The position numbers and the translations under genes were made by a program. Shown one piece after another: positions 42,519-51,476 of a DNA stretch of 64,000 nt; position 1 is the stretch's first letter; the number at the start of each line of letters is the position of its first letter. The DNA comes from Rhizobium sp. AAP43 (GTDB lineage: Bacteria > Pseudomonadota > Alphaproteobacteria > Rhizobiales > Rhizobiaceae): contig NZ_LJHS01000004.1 of assembly GCF_001296045.1 (NCBI RefSeq), positions 1 through 64,000 of the forward strand. The letters run 5' to 3'. The notes under the pieces were generated by a model, which was given only the letters and a program-made list of their open reading frames with translations, was not told the DNA's origin and did not search any database.

Positions 42519-43334
42519 ATGGGTAAGGTGATCGTTGTTACATCAGGCAAGGGCGGCGTCGGTAAGACGACCTCGACCGCAGCCCTCGGTGCTGCGCTGG
42601 CCAAGCGCAACGAAAAGGTCGTGGTCGTCGACTTCGATGTGGGCTTGCGCAACCTCGATCTGGTGATGGGTGCAGAGCGCCGCGTCGTCTACGATCTCGT
42701 CAACGTCATCCAGGGCGACGCGAAGCTGCCGCAAGCGCTGATCCGCGACAAGCGGCTCGAAACCCTGTTCCTGCTGCCGGCATCGCAGACCCGCGACAAG
42801 GACAACCTGACCGCCGAAGGCGTCGAGCAGGTGATCAACGAGCTGAAGAAGTATTTTGACTGGATCATCTGCGACAGCCCAGCTGGCATCGAGCGCGGTG
42901 CAACGCTGGCCATGCGCCACGCTGATGTCGCCGTGATCGTCACCAATCCGGAAGTCTCGTCTGTCCGCGATTCGGACCGCATCATCGGGCTTCTCGATTC
43001 CAAGACCCTGAAGGCGGAGCGCGGCGAGCGCATGGAGAAGCACCTGCTCCTCACCCGCTACGACGTCAACCGCGCCCAGCGCGGCGACATGCTCAAGGTC
43101 GAGGACGTCCTCGATATCCTGTCGATCCCGCTTCTCGGCATCATCCCGGAAAGCATGGATGTGCTGCGCGCATCGAACATCGGCGCGCCGGTCACCCTTG
43201 CGGACGCCCGCAGCGCACCGGCACTGGCATACTTCGAAGCCGCTCGACGCCTTGCTGGCGAGCAGGTACCGATCACCATGCCTGGTGAAAAGCGTGGTCT
43301 GTTCGACAAGATCTTCGCCCGGAGGGCTGCATGA
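42519..43334 (+). CDS. minD: Septum site-determining protein MinD
   Basis: ParA-type ATPase of 271 aa that recruits MinC to the membrane. Deviant Walker [11 protein letters not shown], the conserved [13 protein letters not shown] switch and [14 protein letters not shown]. The C-terminus [12 protein letters not shown] is the amphipathic membrane-targeting helix. The ATG at 42519 has CAGGAG 6 bases upstream. The stop overlaps the minE ATG. Confidence 0.97.
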   Translation: MGKVIVVTSGKGGVGKTTSTAALGAALAKRNEKVVVVDFDVGLRNLDLVMGAERRVVYDLVNVIQGDAKLPQALIRDKRLETLFLLPASQTRDKDNLTAEGVEQVINELKKYFDWIICDSPAGIERGATLAMRHADVAVIVTNPEVSSVRDSDRIIGLLDSKTLKAERGERMEKHLLLTRYDVNRAQRGDMLKVEDVLDILSIPLLGIIPESMDVLRASNIGAPVTLADARSAPALAYFEAARRLAGEQVPITMPGEKRGLFDKIFARRAA

Positions 43335-43591
43335 GCATTTTCTCCCTGTTCCGCAAGCAGCAATCGGCGCCCATGGCCCGAGAGCGGCTGCAGGTCCTGC
43401 TTGCCCATGAACGATCCAGTATGGGGACAGATCTTGTGGCTGTGCTGCGCGAAGAAATCCTGGCTGTCATTGCCAAACACGTTCAGGTCGACAGCGACCG
43501 CGTGAAGGTGAAGATGGACCGCGACGAGCACATGTCGATCCTCGAAATCGATGTCGAAATTCCACTCGACGCGACACGAATGGCTGCCTGA
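43331..43591 (+). CDS. minE: Cell division topological specificity factor MinE
   Basis: An 86-aa protein that drives Min oscillation by stimulating MinD. The N-terminal membrane/MinD-binding segment [21 protein letters not shown] and the C-terminal topological-specificity domain ([19 protein letters not shown]) are intact. ATGA overlap with minD shows translational coupling. Confidence 0.95.
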   Translation: MSIFSLFRKQQSAPMARERLQVLLAHERSSMGTDLVAVLREEILAVIAKHVQVDSDRVKVKMDRDEHMSILEIDVEIPLDATRMAA

Positions 43592-43618
43592 CCAAGGCTC
43601 GCAGACCGATCGAAATCG

Positions 43619-43655
43619 AAAGGCCGCCGACGATATCCCGTCGGCGGCCTTTCTG
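43619..43655. terminator. Bidirectional terminator between minE and phoX
   Basis: A strong stem AAGGCCGCCGACG / CGTCGGCGGCCTT around ATATCC, with TTTCTGTTTC on the plus side and TTTCGATTTCG on the minus side. Confidence 0.88.
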
Positions 43656-43699
43656 TTTCTGGATGATGGCGGGGGAGGCTAGCCCCCCGCCTGTCAATC

Positions 43700-45607
43700 T
43701 CAGCCGATCCGGGCGTTGTCGTCCTTCTTGATGGCAATGATCGTCGAGCGCGGCAGCTTGCCTTCGCCATCCGGGAACGGCGCGTCGGGATGCTGGATGC
43801 CGACGAAATGCGTGCGCTTGTCGGCCGACCAGGTCTGGCCGGTGACTTCGGCACCCTTCGGCGCGGTCAGGAAGCGCTCGATGCGGCCGGTCACCGGATC
43901 GCCCGCCAGCATCTGGTTGTTGCCCTGTCCGGCATAGTCGCCTTCGTTCGAGTCTTCGCCATCGGTCTGGATCCACAGAAGACCGGTCGAATCGAACATC
44001 ATGCCGTCAGGCGAGTTGAACATGTTGCCTTCGTTGATGTTCGAAGAACCGGCATAGGCGTCCTTGTGGACAACGGGGTTGCCGGCCATCAGGAACAGGT
44101 CCCACTTGAACTTGCCATCGGCATGGTCATTGTTTTCAGGATACCAGCGCACGATCTGGCCGTATTCATTGGCCTCGCGCGGGTTGACGGCGTTGAGTTC
44201 CAGCACGTCGCCGCCGGCATTGGTCTTCATCTTGCCGTCCTTCAGAACAGCGCGATTGCTGTTGTTGGTCAGGCAGCAATAGGCTTCGATGGCAACCGGG
44301 TTGGTGGCAACCCATTCCGGACGGTCCATGGTGGTGGCACCGACCTTGGAGGCTGCCTGGCGGGTAAAGACATAGATCTCGTCCAGCTTCATGCCGGTGG
44401 TCTCAGGCGTCAGTGCAAGCCATTCGCCGGTGCCTTCGTCGGAGAACTTGGCGACGTAAAGCGTGCCTTCGTCGAGCAGCTTCGAGGTGTCGCCACCCGG
44501 AACATAGATGCCGTTGGAGACATACTTGTAGAGGAACTCGCCACGCTCGTCGTCGCCCATATAAACGACCACGCGACCGTCACGGGCCTCCACCACGGCA
44601 GCGTTCTCATGCTTGATGCGGCCGAGTGCTGTGCGCTTGATCGGGGTCGAAGAGGCGTCCGACGGATCGATTTCGACGACGTAACCGGCGCGGCGTGGCT
44701 CGTTCGGGTTCTTCGACACGTCGAAGCGCTCGTCGAACAGTTCATAGCCGTAGCGGGTCTCGGCGACGATGCCGTAGCGCTTGTAGTCGTCAGGCAGCTT
44801 GAAGTCGGCGGTGGTGGTGCCGAAATAGCCGTTGAAGTTTTCTTCGCAGGTCAGATACGTACCCCACGGCGTCTTGCCGGCGCCGCAGTTGTTGAAGGTC
44901 CCGAGACAGTCAATACCGGCAGGATCAGCAGCGGTCTTCACCAGATCCGAGCCGGCGGCGGGGCCGGACAGCCTCATCGGCGTGTTGTGGTGAATGCGGC
45001 GGTTGAACTTGCTGTCGACAACGATCTGCCAGCCATTCTCGCCTTCGGTCACTTCCATGACGGTGACGCCCTGCATGTGCTGCAGGATCTTTACGTCGTC
45101 GAGGCTCTTCGGCATGCCCTTTTCATTGTGGGGCAGGTTGGTCTCGTTGTTCACATACTCATGGTTGACGGCGATGAGCTGGCTATTGCCGACCATGAAC
45201 AGTTCCATGCCGTCGGTGTTTTCGCCAAAAACCTTGTCGGAGGCTTCGAGCGACACGCCGTTGACCGGATCGATATCGGCGACGCCTGAAAACAGCGGCT
45301 GGCCCCACTTGGCCAGCGGCTGCCAGCTATAGCCTTCCGGAACATGCACGGTGTTATCGGTCGCAATCGCGATCGGCTTGAACGGAAAGCGCGATGCAGC
45401 TTCCTGTGCCTGGGCCGAGGTGGAGTTCAGGAGGTTGCCGACGGTGCCCATGGCAGCTGCTGCCGAGCCCATGGCGAGGATACCGAGGAAGCCACGACGG
45501 GAGACCGCGCGCTCAACGACGAGGTCAAAGTCGGTGACGGCAGGCGGCGGATTCTGCAATTCGTCCCACTCGTCCCACGACAGATGGTTCTTGTTCGTGT
45601 CGGTCAT
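43700..45607 (-). CDS. phoX: PhoX-family alkaline phosphatase
   Basis: A 635-aa member of the PhoX/DUF839 family. A twin-arginine signal (SRRGFLGILAMGSAAAAMG, near residues 36-56) directs the folded, metal-loaded protein to the periplasm. WGTYLTCEENFNGYFG, the conserved GRIKHENAA and NSPDGMMFDSTGLLWIQTDGE blocks supply the iron/calcium ligands known for PhoX. It hydrolyses organic phosphates. A candidate Pho box lies about 55 bases upstream, which suggests induction under phosphate starvation. Confidence 0.92.
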   Translation of the reverse strand: MTDTNKNHLSWDEWDELQNPPPAVTDFDLVVERAVSRRGFLGILAMGSAAAAMGTVGNLLNSTSAQAQEAASRFPFKPIAIATDNTVHVPEGYSWQPLAKWGQPLFSGVADIDPVNGVSLEASDKVFGENTDGMELFMVGNSQLIAVNHEYVNNETNLPHNEKGMPKSLDDVKILQHMQGVTVMEVTEGENGWQIVVDSKFNRRIHHNTPMRLSGPAAGSDLVKTAADPAGIDCLGTFNNCGAGKTPWGTYLTCEENFNGYFGTTTADFKLPDDYKRYGIVAETRYGYELFDERFDVSKNPNEPRRAGYVVEIDPSDASSTPIKRTALGRIKHENAAVVEARDGRVVVYMGDDERGEFLYKYVSNGIYVPGGDTSKLLDEGTLYVAKFSDEGTGEWLALTPETTGMKLDEIYVFTRQAASKVGATTMDRPEWVATNPVAIEAYCCLTNNSNRAVLKDGKMKTNAGGDVLELNAVNPREANEYGQIVRWYPENNDHADGKFKWDLFLMAGNPVVHKDAYAGSSNINEGNMFNSPDGMMFDSTGLLWIQTDGEDSNEGDYAGQGNNQMLAGDPVTGRIERFLTAPKGAEVTGQTWSADKRTHFVGIQHPDAPFPDGEGKLPRSTIIAIKKDDNARIG

Positions 45608-45657
45608 CGATCACTCCTTGGTTTGGACAATTCCAGGGTGTGAGGTAGTCGGCCCGC

Positions 45658-45675
45658 ATTACAGTCTTGTGACGC
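45658..45675 (-). promoter_or_regulatory. Candidate Pho box of phoX
   Basis: Read on the minus strand: GCGTCAC AAGA CTGTAAT. The second half matches CTGTCAT at 6 of 7 positions and the first at about 5 of 7, with the correct 4-base spacing of PhoB direct repeats. It lies in the 74-base gap before phoX. Confidence 0.6.
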
Positions 45676-45681
45676 TGAGGC

Positions 45682-46746
45682 TCAGGTCAGCGCGTTCAGC
45701 GCCACCGAAAGGCAGACGGCGAGAAAGACGACCGGAATGCCGATCCGGATATAGGCTCGGATTTCGGGTTCTAGATGCGGATAGCGCTGCTTTCCGGGAT
45801 AATCGGCATAGATCAGCACGATATCAATCAGGAGCACCGCGATCAGATAGAAATAGCCGAGCGACACCATAACCGCGATTGGCGAGTTCATCGAGATCGA
45901 GCCCGGAAAGCTCGATTCATAGGTGAAGCTGAGGGCTGCCAGCGCCAGAAGCGCCGAATAGGTGATTGGCGCCTTATCACCGATCAGGCTGACCCGCGCC
46001 CAGAGGATGAAGACCGCAACCGAAGTCACCGCCAGAAACGGCACGAACAGCGGCAGCACATAATATTGCCAGGCACGCTCGACCGCAGCCGTCGCCTTGA
46101 CCCGCACGAAGGGTCGTGCGTTCCAGCCATGAAAGCGCTCCATCACAACGGACAGGCGCTTCCCCGACCAATTCGACGCCGAGACATCGGTTTCGATCGA
46201 CGACAGCTCCCGGTCGATATCGTTCATCACATAGATAACCTCATCGGCCGGATGGCGCGGCGAGACCATCGACAGCGTCAGGTTCTGATGGTCGAAGGGG
46301 AAGGAGGTCATGTTGATATCGACGCGGAAGTCGGCATCGATCTTACGGATGCGGGTGACGGTTCCATCGGCGCGGATCGACACCGCGATGGCCTCTGTGC
46401 GTGCCTTGTTGATCTGGTTCTCGATCTCGGTTCCAGGCGTCCACATGCGCGAAAGCGTGTCCGCCGCCTGGTCGCCGACCGTGTCGACGCGGCCAAAGCC
46501 GCTCACTTTCGGATCGAAGGCAAGCGCCGGATTTCTCCAGCGTTCCGTCAGCTCGATCATCATCGACGCCTCGCCCTCCGTTTCCGCGATCCGCGACACG
46601 TTGAGGATCCTCACCCCGACATGCACCTGGATGGGCAGGAAGACGCCCTCGGGCAAAGGCGGCGGAGGAGGCGTTGCGGCGCTTGTTGCACGTGGCAGGC
46701 AAAGAGCAAGGCCGATGACCAGCAGGATCGCCAAAGGCTTCAGCAT
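45682..46746 (-). CDS. Pentameric ligand-gated ion channel homologue
   Basis: A 354-aa prokaryotic relative of Cys-loop receptors. A signal peptide (about residues 1-22) is followed by a beta-sandwich extracellular domain with the Pro-loop FPFDHQNLTLSM near residue 150, which replaces the eukaryotic Cys-loop. Four membrane helices follow: M1 near 228-250 (YYVLPLFVPFLAVTSVAVF), M2 near 255-275, M3 near 288-310 and M4 near 328-350. Length matches GLIC/ELIC-type channels. Ligand and ion selectivity are unknown. It follows a membrane Cache sensor gene by 11 bases, with its ribosome site GAGGGG just after that stop. Confidence 0.85.
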   Translation of the reverse strand: MLKPLAILLVIGLALCLPRATSAATPPPPPLPEGVFLPIQVHVGVRILNVSRIAETEGEASMMIELTERWRNPALAFDPKVSGFGRVDTVGDQAADTLSRMWTPGTEIENQINKARTEAIAVSIRADGTVTRIRKIDADFRVDINMTSFPFDHQNLTLSMVSPRHPADEVIYVMNDIDRELSSIETDVSASNWSGKRLSVVMERFHGWNARPFVRVKATAAVERAWQYYVLPLFVPFLAVTSVAVFILWARVSLIGDKAPITYSALLALAALSFTYESSFPGSISMNSPIAVMVSLGYFYLIAVLLIDIVLIYADYPGKQRYPHLEPEIRAYIRIGIPVVFLAVCLSVALNALT

Positions 46747-46757
46747 GGCGGCGCCCC

Positions 46758-47870
46758 TCACGATAGCCGTCCGGACGAGCTGGAGGACAGCGCCGACAGA
46801 CGGCCGATCACCTGGCGAAGGGCGGTTTCCTCGCCATCGCCATCCGCCTCCATGGCCGCTGCAGGACCGGTCGTATTGGCCTGCCCATAGCGGGCAAGGT
46901 CTGCGATGGGCCGAAGAACCAGAGCGCGAATGGTCACCATGACCATGCCATAGCAAAGCACAAAGCCGAGGATGCAGACCGTCAGCGCCGTGACCAGCGA
47001 GCGATTGAACTGACTTCCCAGATTGGTGATGTCGCGGGCAATGACGATGGTGCCGATCATGCGGCCGGAATAATCGAGAAGCGGCTGCGACAGCGTGCCG
47101 AACCGCTGGCTATCCAGCGTCACATCGCCCTCGACGGGCTCGCGCTGCAAGCCGATCTCGCCTGCAGCCTGCAGCTTTTCGAAAAGCCGGGTATCGGTCG
47201 AGGATTCGATCAGCAATTCGGTGCTGTCTTTCGATACCGCCTTGTCCTTCGGCACATAGCCGGACATGGCCGGGCTGAGGAACAGCGCAAAGTCGGCGCC
47301 CGAGGCGGACTTGGCCAGATCCATCAGGGTCTTCAATTCCACGCCCACCTCGAACGTGGCGATCAGCGTTTCCCCGTCCATGACGGGGGCCACCGCACGC
47401 AGGCTGAGGCCCGCCAGCCCCACTTCGAGACCCTTCTGCAGTTTGCGACTGCGGTTGGCGGCCAGGATCATCGGCCGGATGCTGGACAAGTCCTGGCCGA
47501 AATTTTTGGGGTCCTGGACGCGCAGATAGCTTTTGATGTCGGGCGTATGGAAGTGAAGCATGTTGACGCCGGCCTCGCTCGCCAGCGCCTCATAGCTCGG
47601 CTTCAGATAGGCGGCGAGGGCGGCCCGGTCCTGGGCCTTGAGAAGGGCAATCACCTGCGCGTCGCGCCCGATCTGGACTGCCTGGGTGGCCGAGAGACTG
47701 GCAGCCTGGCCCATGGACGAGGTCAGGAGGAGGGCGGTTGCCTGCATTTCCTGCCGTTTGCCTTCCGCCAGCTGTTGTCGGCTGCCGGATATGACCACAG
47801 TGGCGGCGGCAGCGAGAACCAATGTCAGGCAGGTGGCCGTGACCAGGGCGAGGGTGCGATCGAGCGTCAT
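46758..47870 (-). CDS. Membrane double-Cache sensor without output domain
   Basis: A 370-aa protein with an N-terminal membrane helix (residues about 6-28), a periplasmic region of about 255 aa resembling the double-sensory dCache_3 domain (MLHFHTPDIKSYLRVQDPKNFG is typical), and a second helix near residues 285-310. A HAMP-like start (RPIADLARYG) follows but the protein then ends in a low-complexity serine tail with no kinase, GGDEF or chemotaxis module. The gene directly precedes the ion-channel gene and is translated in the same unit, so the pair may form one sensing device. The ATG at 47870 is the first that gives a normal N-terminal helix. Confidence 0.8.
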   Translation of the reverse strand: MTLDRTLALVTATCLTLVLAAAATVVISGSRQQLAEGKRQEMQATALLLTSSMGQAASLSATQAVQIGRDAQVIALLKAQDRAALAAYLKPSYEALASEAGVNMLHFHTPDIKSYLRVQDPKNFGQDLSSIRPMILAANRSRKLQKGLEVGLAGLSLRAVAPVMDGETLIATFEVGVELKTLMDLAKSASGADFALFLSPAMSGYVPKDKAVSKDSTELLIESSTDTRLFEKLQAAGEIGLQREPVEGDVTLDSQRFGTLSQPLLDYSGRMIGTIVIARDITNLGSQFNRSLVTALTVCILGFVLCYGMVMVTIRALVLRPIADLARYGQANTTGPAAAMEADGDGEETALRQVIGRLSALSSSSSGRLS

Positions 47871-48035
47871 GGCGGCAGTTTTCCAGATGGTGGCTTTTCC
47901 AAGGTGGTAAGCCAGTGCAGTCCCGCTTGTATCGCCCAAAGTTGGGCGCATAATTCGCTCGGCTCCCGTCTGCCCCACAGGCCTCGTCTCAAGGGCTGGG
48001 CTAGATGCCAGGGGGGCGGCCATGGCCAAAATAAT

Positions 48036-48057
48036 TTGACGTTTACGTAAAAATCAA
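48036..48057 (+). promoter_or_regulatory. 22-base imperfect palindrome, LiuR-like operator candidate
   Basis: Halves TTGACGTTTAC and GTAAAAATCAA are complementary at 9 of 11 positions around the core TTTACGTAAA. It lies 84 bases before the acyl-CoA dehydrogenase ATG. The reverse strand reads TTTACGTAAACGTCAA, close to motifs described for LiuR-type regulators of branched-chain and fatty-acid catabolism. Confidence 0.5.
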
Positions 48058-48140
48058 TTAGCCAGAAATGGGAATGAGCCGCGCCTCCTGGGTGGAGACT
48101 GGGCGTGGCCACGAGCATACGCCAGTTGGAGGAGCACGTT

Positions 48141-49919
48141 ATGTACAAGGCGCCTGTTGAAGAGATCGCGTTCACCCTCAAACACGTCGCGGGCCTGTCG
48201 AAAGCCATCGAAGAGGGCAAACTTGGCGACCTGAGCGACGACCTCGTCGATGCCATCCTGACAGAAGCCGGCCGTTTTGCCAGCGATGAAGTGGCCCCGC
48301 TTGCCGAGATCGGCGACAAACAGGGTGCCCGCATGGTCGATGGCAAAGTCGTCGTGCCCGAGGGCTGGGATACGCTCTACCGCGCCTGGGCCGAAGGCGG
48401 CTGGAACTCGCTGACGGCGTCAGAAGACTTCGGCGGGCAGGGGCTTCCCCATATGCTCAACGTCGCCGCCCTCGAAATGTGGAATTCCGGCTCCATGGCC
48501 TTCGCGCTGGGGCCGACGCTCACCATGGGTGCGGTCGATGCCGTCACCGCCCACGGCTCGGACGACCTCAAGGCGAAGTATCTGCCGAAGATGGTCTCCG
48601 GCGAATGGACCGGCACGATGAACCTGACCGAGCCGCATGCCGGCTCCGATCTGGGCGTCATGAAGTCCCGCGCCGAGCGTCGCGATGACGGCACCTACCG
48701 GATCTTCGGCCAGAAGATTTACATCACCTGGGGCGAACACGAGATCACCGAGAACATCATCCATCTCGTTCTCGCGCGTCTTCCCGATGCGCCGGCCGGC
48801 ACGCGCGGCATCTCGCTCTTCCTCGTGCCGAAATACCTCGTCAACGACGACGGTTCGCTTGGACCCCGCAACGATCTCCATTGTCATTCGCTCGAGCACA
48901 AGCTCGGCATTCACGGCTCGCCGACCTGCACCATGATCTATGGCGACGGCAAGTATGGCGATGAGCCGGGCGCCATCGGCTACTTGATCGGCGAGGAAAA
49001 CAAGGGCCTCGCCTGCATGTTCACGATGATGAACAATGCCCGCCTTGCGGTCGGGATGCAGGGGGTCGCAATCTGCGAGGCCGCCACCCAGAAGGCCGTG
49101 CAATACGCCAAGGACCGCACGCAGGGCAAAGCTCCCGGCTGGACCGGCTCCGGCATGTCGCCGATCATCGAGCATCCGGACGTCGCCCGCATGCTGGTGA
49201 CGATGAAGGCGCTGACACAAGGCTCCCGCGCCATCTGCTATGTCTGCGCCCATGCCACCGATATGAGCCACCACGCTGACGGCGATGAGGCCCGCCACTG
49301 GGCCGAGCGCGCCGCCCTCCTGACCCCGATCGCAAAGTCCTTCGCCACCGATGCCGGCGTCGATGTCGCCTCGCTTGGCATCCAGACCCATGGCGGCATG
49401 GGCTTCATCGAGGAAACCGGTGCCGCCCGCTACTGGCGCGACAGCCGCATCGCTCCGATCTACGAGGGCACCAACGGCATCCAGGCCGCCGACCTCGTCA
49501 CCCGCAAGCTGCCGCTGTCGAACGGCGCGCAGGTGCGCGGCTTCATCGCCGAATTGAAGGAGATCGTGACCCACGTCCGCGCCTCCAACCTCGAAGGTTT
49601 CGGCGAAACCGGCGACCGCCTCGAAGCAAGCCTCGACGATCTCGAGGAAACGACCGAGTGGCTGTTGTCGCAGCTTGCAGATGGCAATGCCGCCGCAGCC
49701 TTGGCCGGTGCCACGCCCTATCAGCGCCTCTTCGGTCTTGTGCTCACCGGCGTTTACCTCGCCAAGGGCGCGCTGGCGGACGAAGCGCATGGCCGCGACA
49801 ACCGCCTGGCACTCTGCCGCTTTGCCGCCGAAAACATGATCGCCGAAACGGCCGCCCTCAAGGATCGCGTCGTGTATGGCGCGGCAAGCCTTGAAGCGGC
49901 ACGGGCACTTTTCGCATAA
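48141..49919 (+). CDS. Acyl-CoA dehydrogenase (long C-terminal-domain type)
   Basis: FAD enzyme of 592 aa that introduces the alpha-beta double bond in acyl-CoA. MNLTEPHAGSDLG is the flavin/substrate loop, and IQTHGGMGFIEETGAARYWRD and the EGTNGIQAADLV block carry the catalytic glutamate region. The extra C-terminal domain places it in the DmdC-like/long ACAD group. Substrate unknown. The ATG at 48141 has GGAGGAG 6 bases upstream. It is followed, after a repeat element, by an enoyl-CoA hydratase/isomerase gene, so both likely serve beta-oxidation. Confidence 0.92.
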   Translation: MYKAPVEEIAFTLKHVAGLSKAIEEGKLGDLSDDLVDAILTEAGRFASDEVAPLAEIGDKQGARMVDGKVVVPEGWDTLYRAWAEGGWNSLTASEDFGGQGLPHMLNVAALEMWNSGSMAFALGPTLTMGAVDAVTAHGSDDLKAKYLPKMVSGEWTGTMNLTEPHAGSDLGVMKSRAERRDDGTYRIFGQKIYITWGEHEITENIIHLVLARLPDAPAGTRGISLFLVPKYLVNDDGSLGPRNDLHCHSLEHKLGIHGSPTCTMIYGDGKYGDEPGAIGYLIGEENKGLACMFTMMNNARLAVGMQGVAICEAATQKAVQYAKDRTQGKAPGWTGSGMSPIIEHPDVARMLVTMKALTQGSRAICYVCAHATDMSHHADGDEARHWAERAALLTPIAKSFATDAGVDVASLGIQTHGGMGFIEETGAARYWRDSRIAPIYEGTNGIQAADLVTRKLPLSNGAQVRGFIAELKEIVTHVRASNLEGFGETGDRLEASLDDLEETTEWLLSQLADGNAAAALAGATPYQRLFGLVLTGVYLAKGALADEAHGRDNRLALCRFAAENMIAETAALKDRVVYGAASLEAARALFA

Positions 49920-49935
49920 GACGCTGGCCGCGGGT

Positions 49936-50050
49936 CCTCTTCTCCCCGCAAGCGGGGAGAAGGGCGAAAGCCGCAGCGTCTCCGGTTACCCTCGCCCCGT
50001 TTACGGGGAGAGGGTGCGCCGAGCGAAGCGGAGGCGGGGTGAGGGGCTCT
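49936..50050. repeat. Rhizobial palindromic intergenic repeat
   Basis: Two inverted repeats in tandem: TCTCCCCGCAAGCGGGGAGA near 49940-49965 and CTCGCCCCGTTTACGGGGAGAG near 49990-50011, followed by GGGTGAGGGGCTC. This composition and arrangement are those of the RIME-like intergenic elements scattered through Rhizobiaceae genomes. It lies between two genes of one pathway and may stabilise or divide their transcript. Confidence 0.75.
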
Positions 50051-50084
50051 TAGCAGCGATGGACACAGATAAAGAGGGACAAGC

Positions 50085-50846
50085 ATGACCGACCACATCC
50101 AGATCACCCGCCCAGAAGCCCATCCCGGCGTGCTTGTCCTGCGCTTCAATCGCCCGGACAAGAAGAACGCCATCACGCAAGCCATGTACGAAAAACTCAC
50201 TGCGGGGCTGCGCGAAGGCGAGGCGGATGAAACCATCCGTGCCATCGTCTTTCTCGGCACCGAGGGCTGTTTCTCCGCCGGCAATGACATGGCGGATTTC
50301 TTGGGCTTCGCCATGGCCGGCGCGGTCGGCGAACCCGCCGCCTTTGGCCTGCTCAGGGCGCTGACGGATGTCACCAAGCCGCTCGTGTCAGGCGTCGATG
50401 GCCTCGCCATCGGCATCGGCACAACGCTCAACATGCATTGCGACCTGACGGTTGCCTCCGACCGCAGCCTGTTCAAGACCCCCTTCGTCGATCTGGCACT
50501 CGTCCCGGAAGCCGCCTCCAGCTTGATCGCGCCGCGTGTCATGGGCCACCAGCGCGCCTTTGCCATGCTTGCCGCCAGCGAAGGCTTCTCCGCAGTTGAG
50601 GCGCGCGAGGCCGGCCTGATCTGGAAGGTGGTCGCGCCCGATCAGGTGGAAGCCGAAACCTTGAAGATCGCCTCCTCGCTCGCCTCAAAGCCACCGGCGG
50701 CGATGAAGATCGCCCGTGCGCTGGTCAAGGGCAGCCCGGATGAGGTGCGCGCTCGCATGCAGGAAGAGCTCGTGCACTTCGTCGCCCAGCTGCAAAGCGC
50801 TGAAGCCAGGGCCGCCTTCGAAGGCTTCATGAAGGGGCGCGGCTGA
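50085..50846 (+). CDS. Enoyl-CoA hydratase/isomerase family protein
   Basis: A crotonase-fold protein of 253 aa. The two oxyanion-hole segments are SAGNDMADF and VDGLAIGIGTTLN. In the catalytic region (KTPFVDLALVPEAASSL) the first hydratase glutamate is replaced by phenylalanine while a single glutamate sits in LVPEAAS, the arrangement of delta3,delta2-enoyl-CoA isomerases. It is therefore more likely an isomerase than a hydratase. Same strand as the acyl-CoA dehydrogenase gene, separated by the repeat. Confidence 0.88.
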   Translation: MTDHIQITRPEAHPGVLVLRFNRPDKKNAITQAMYEKLTAGLREGEADETIRAIVFLGTEGCFSAGNDMADFLGFAMAGAVGEPAAFGLLRALTDVTKPLVSGVDGLAIGIGTTLNMHCDLTVASDRSLFKTPFVDLALVPEAASSLIAPRVMGHQRAFAMLAASEGFSAVEAREAGLIWKVVAPDQVEAETLKIASSLASKPPAAMKIARALVKGSPDEVRARMQEELVHFVAQLQSAEARAAFEGFMKGRG

Positions 50847-50921
50847 ACTGCCGAGTGCGCAGCCATCGCTGATGAACAGGCCGGCTACGCCGCCTGACAC
50901 GGCATGCTCCCCACGAGATTT

Positions 50922-50950
50922 GAAACGGCGCCCGCTGCGGCGCCGTTTTC
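50922..50950 (+). terminator. Terminator after the enoyl-CoA isomerase gene
   Basis: Perfect 10-bp stem AAACGGCGCC / GGCGCCGTTT with loop CGCTGC, followed by TTCC. It ends the fatty-acid unit. Confidence 0.8.
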
Positions 50951-51064
50951 CATTGCAACATAGGATGTGAGTTCAGTCTCCGTTCAGTCTTTTGGGTCTA
51001 GTGTCCGAAACCATTGCGTGTCTCGGCCGTTTGACCGGGACCATTTCGTTTGATCGAGGCTTCC

Positions 51065-51367
51065 ATGTTGCGTTTGTTCTGTGTCGCACTCACCCTTCTC
51101 GTCAGCAGCGTTTCCGTCCAGGCGGAAGCCGGTCAGTCCGATGCCGCGCCCTATGTGCTGATCAATGATAGCAACGATGCCATTACCGAGCAGGCTGGCA
51201 AGCCGAACAAGTCGCATGTCCGTCCACAGCGCTATATCTGTGTTGTCGACCAGTCGGGCAATATTGGCGGCGGTGGTCAGGTGTCTTGCCCGGCCAAGCC
51301 TGCCCGTGTCGGCGGGCGATGCCGCTGCGCCAATGTCACCGGATCGGGCACGCTCTATACCTATTGA
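51065..51367 (+). CDS. Small secreted hypothetical protein
   Basis: A 100-aa protein with a signal peptide (MLRLFCVALTLLVSSVSVQA, cleavage near residue 20). The mature part has four cysteines (ICVVD, VSCPA, RCRC), so disulfides are likely. No family recognised. The ATG at 51065 is taken because it begins the signal peptide; an in-frame codon at 51050 adds five residues. Confidence 0.6.
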   Translation: MLRLFCVALTLLVSSVSVQAEAGQSDAAPYVLINDSNDAITEQAGKPNKSHVRPQRYICVVDQSGNIGGGGQVSCPAKPARVGGRCRCANVTGSGTLYTY

Positions 51368-51476
51368 TGAGCCTGGATGCGACGGGTGGCGGCAATGCCG
51401 CCGCACGGCTTTCTCGGGAACTTGATACGTCTCGGCTCGTTTTGACCTTTCCTAAAACAGAGAAAGGTTCTTGCCC

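Noticed and set aside
43790..45289. 499-codon open frame antisense to phoX
   Set aside because: Low-complexity product with no recognisable motif opposite a well conserved PhoX.
49936..50050. CRISPR-like closely spaced palindromes
   Set aside because: There are just two unlike inverted repeats without equal spacers; they fit a rhizobial intergenic repeat instead.
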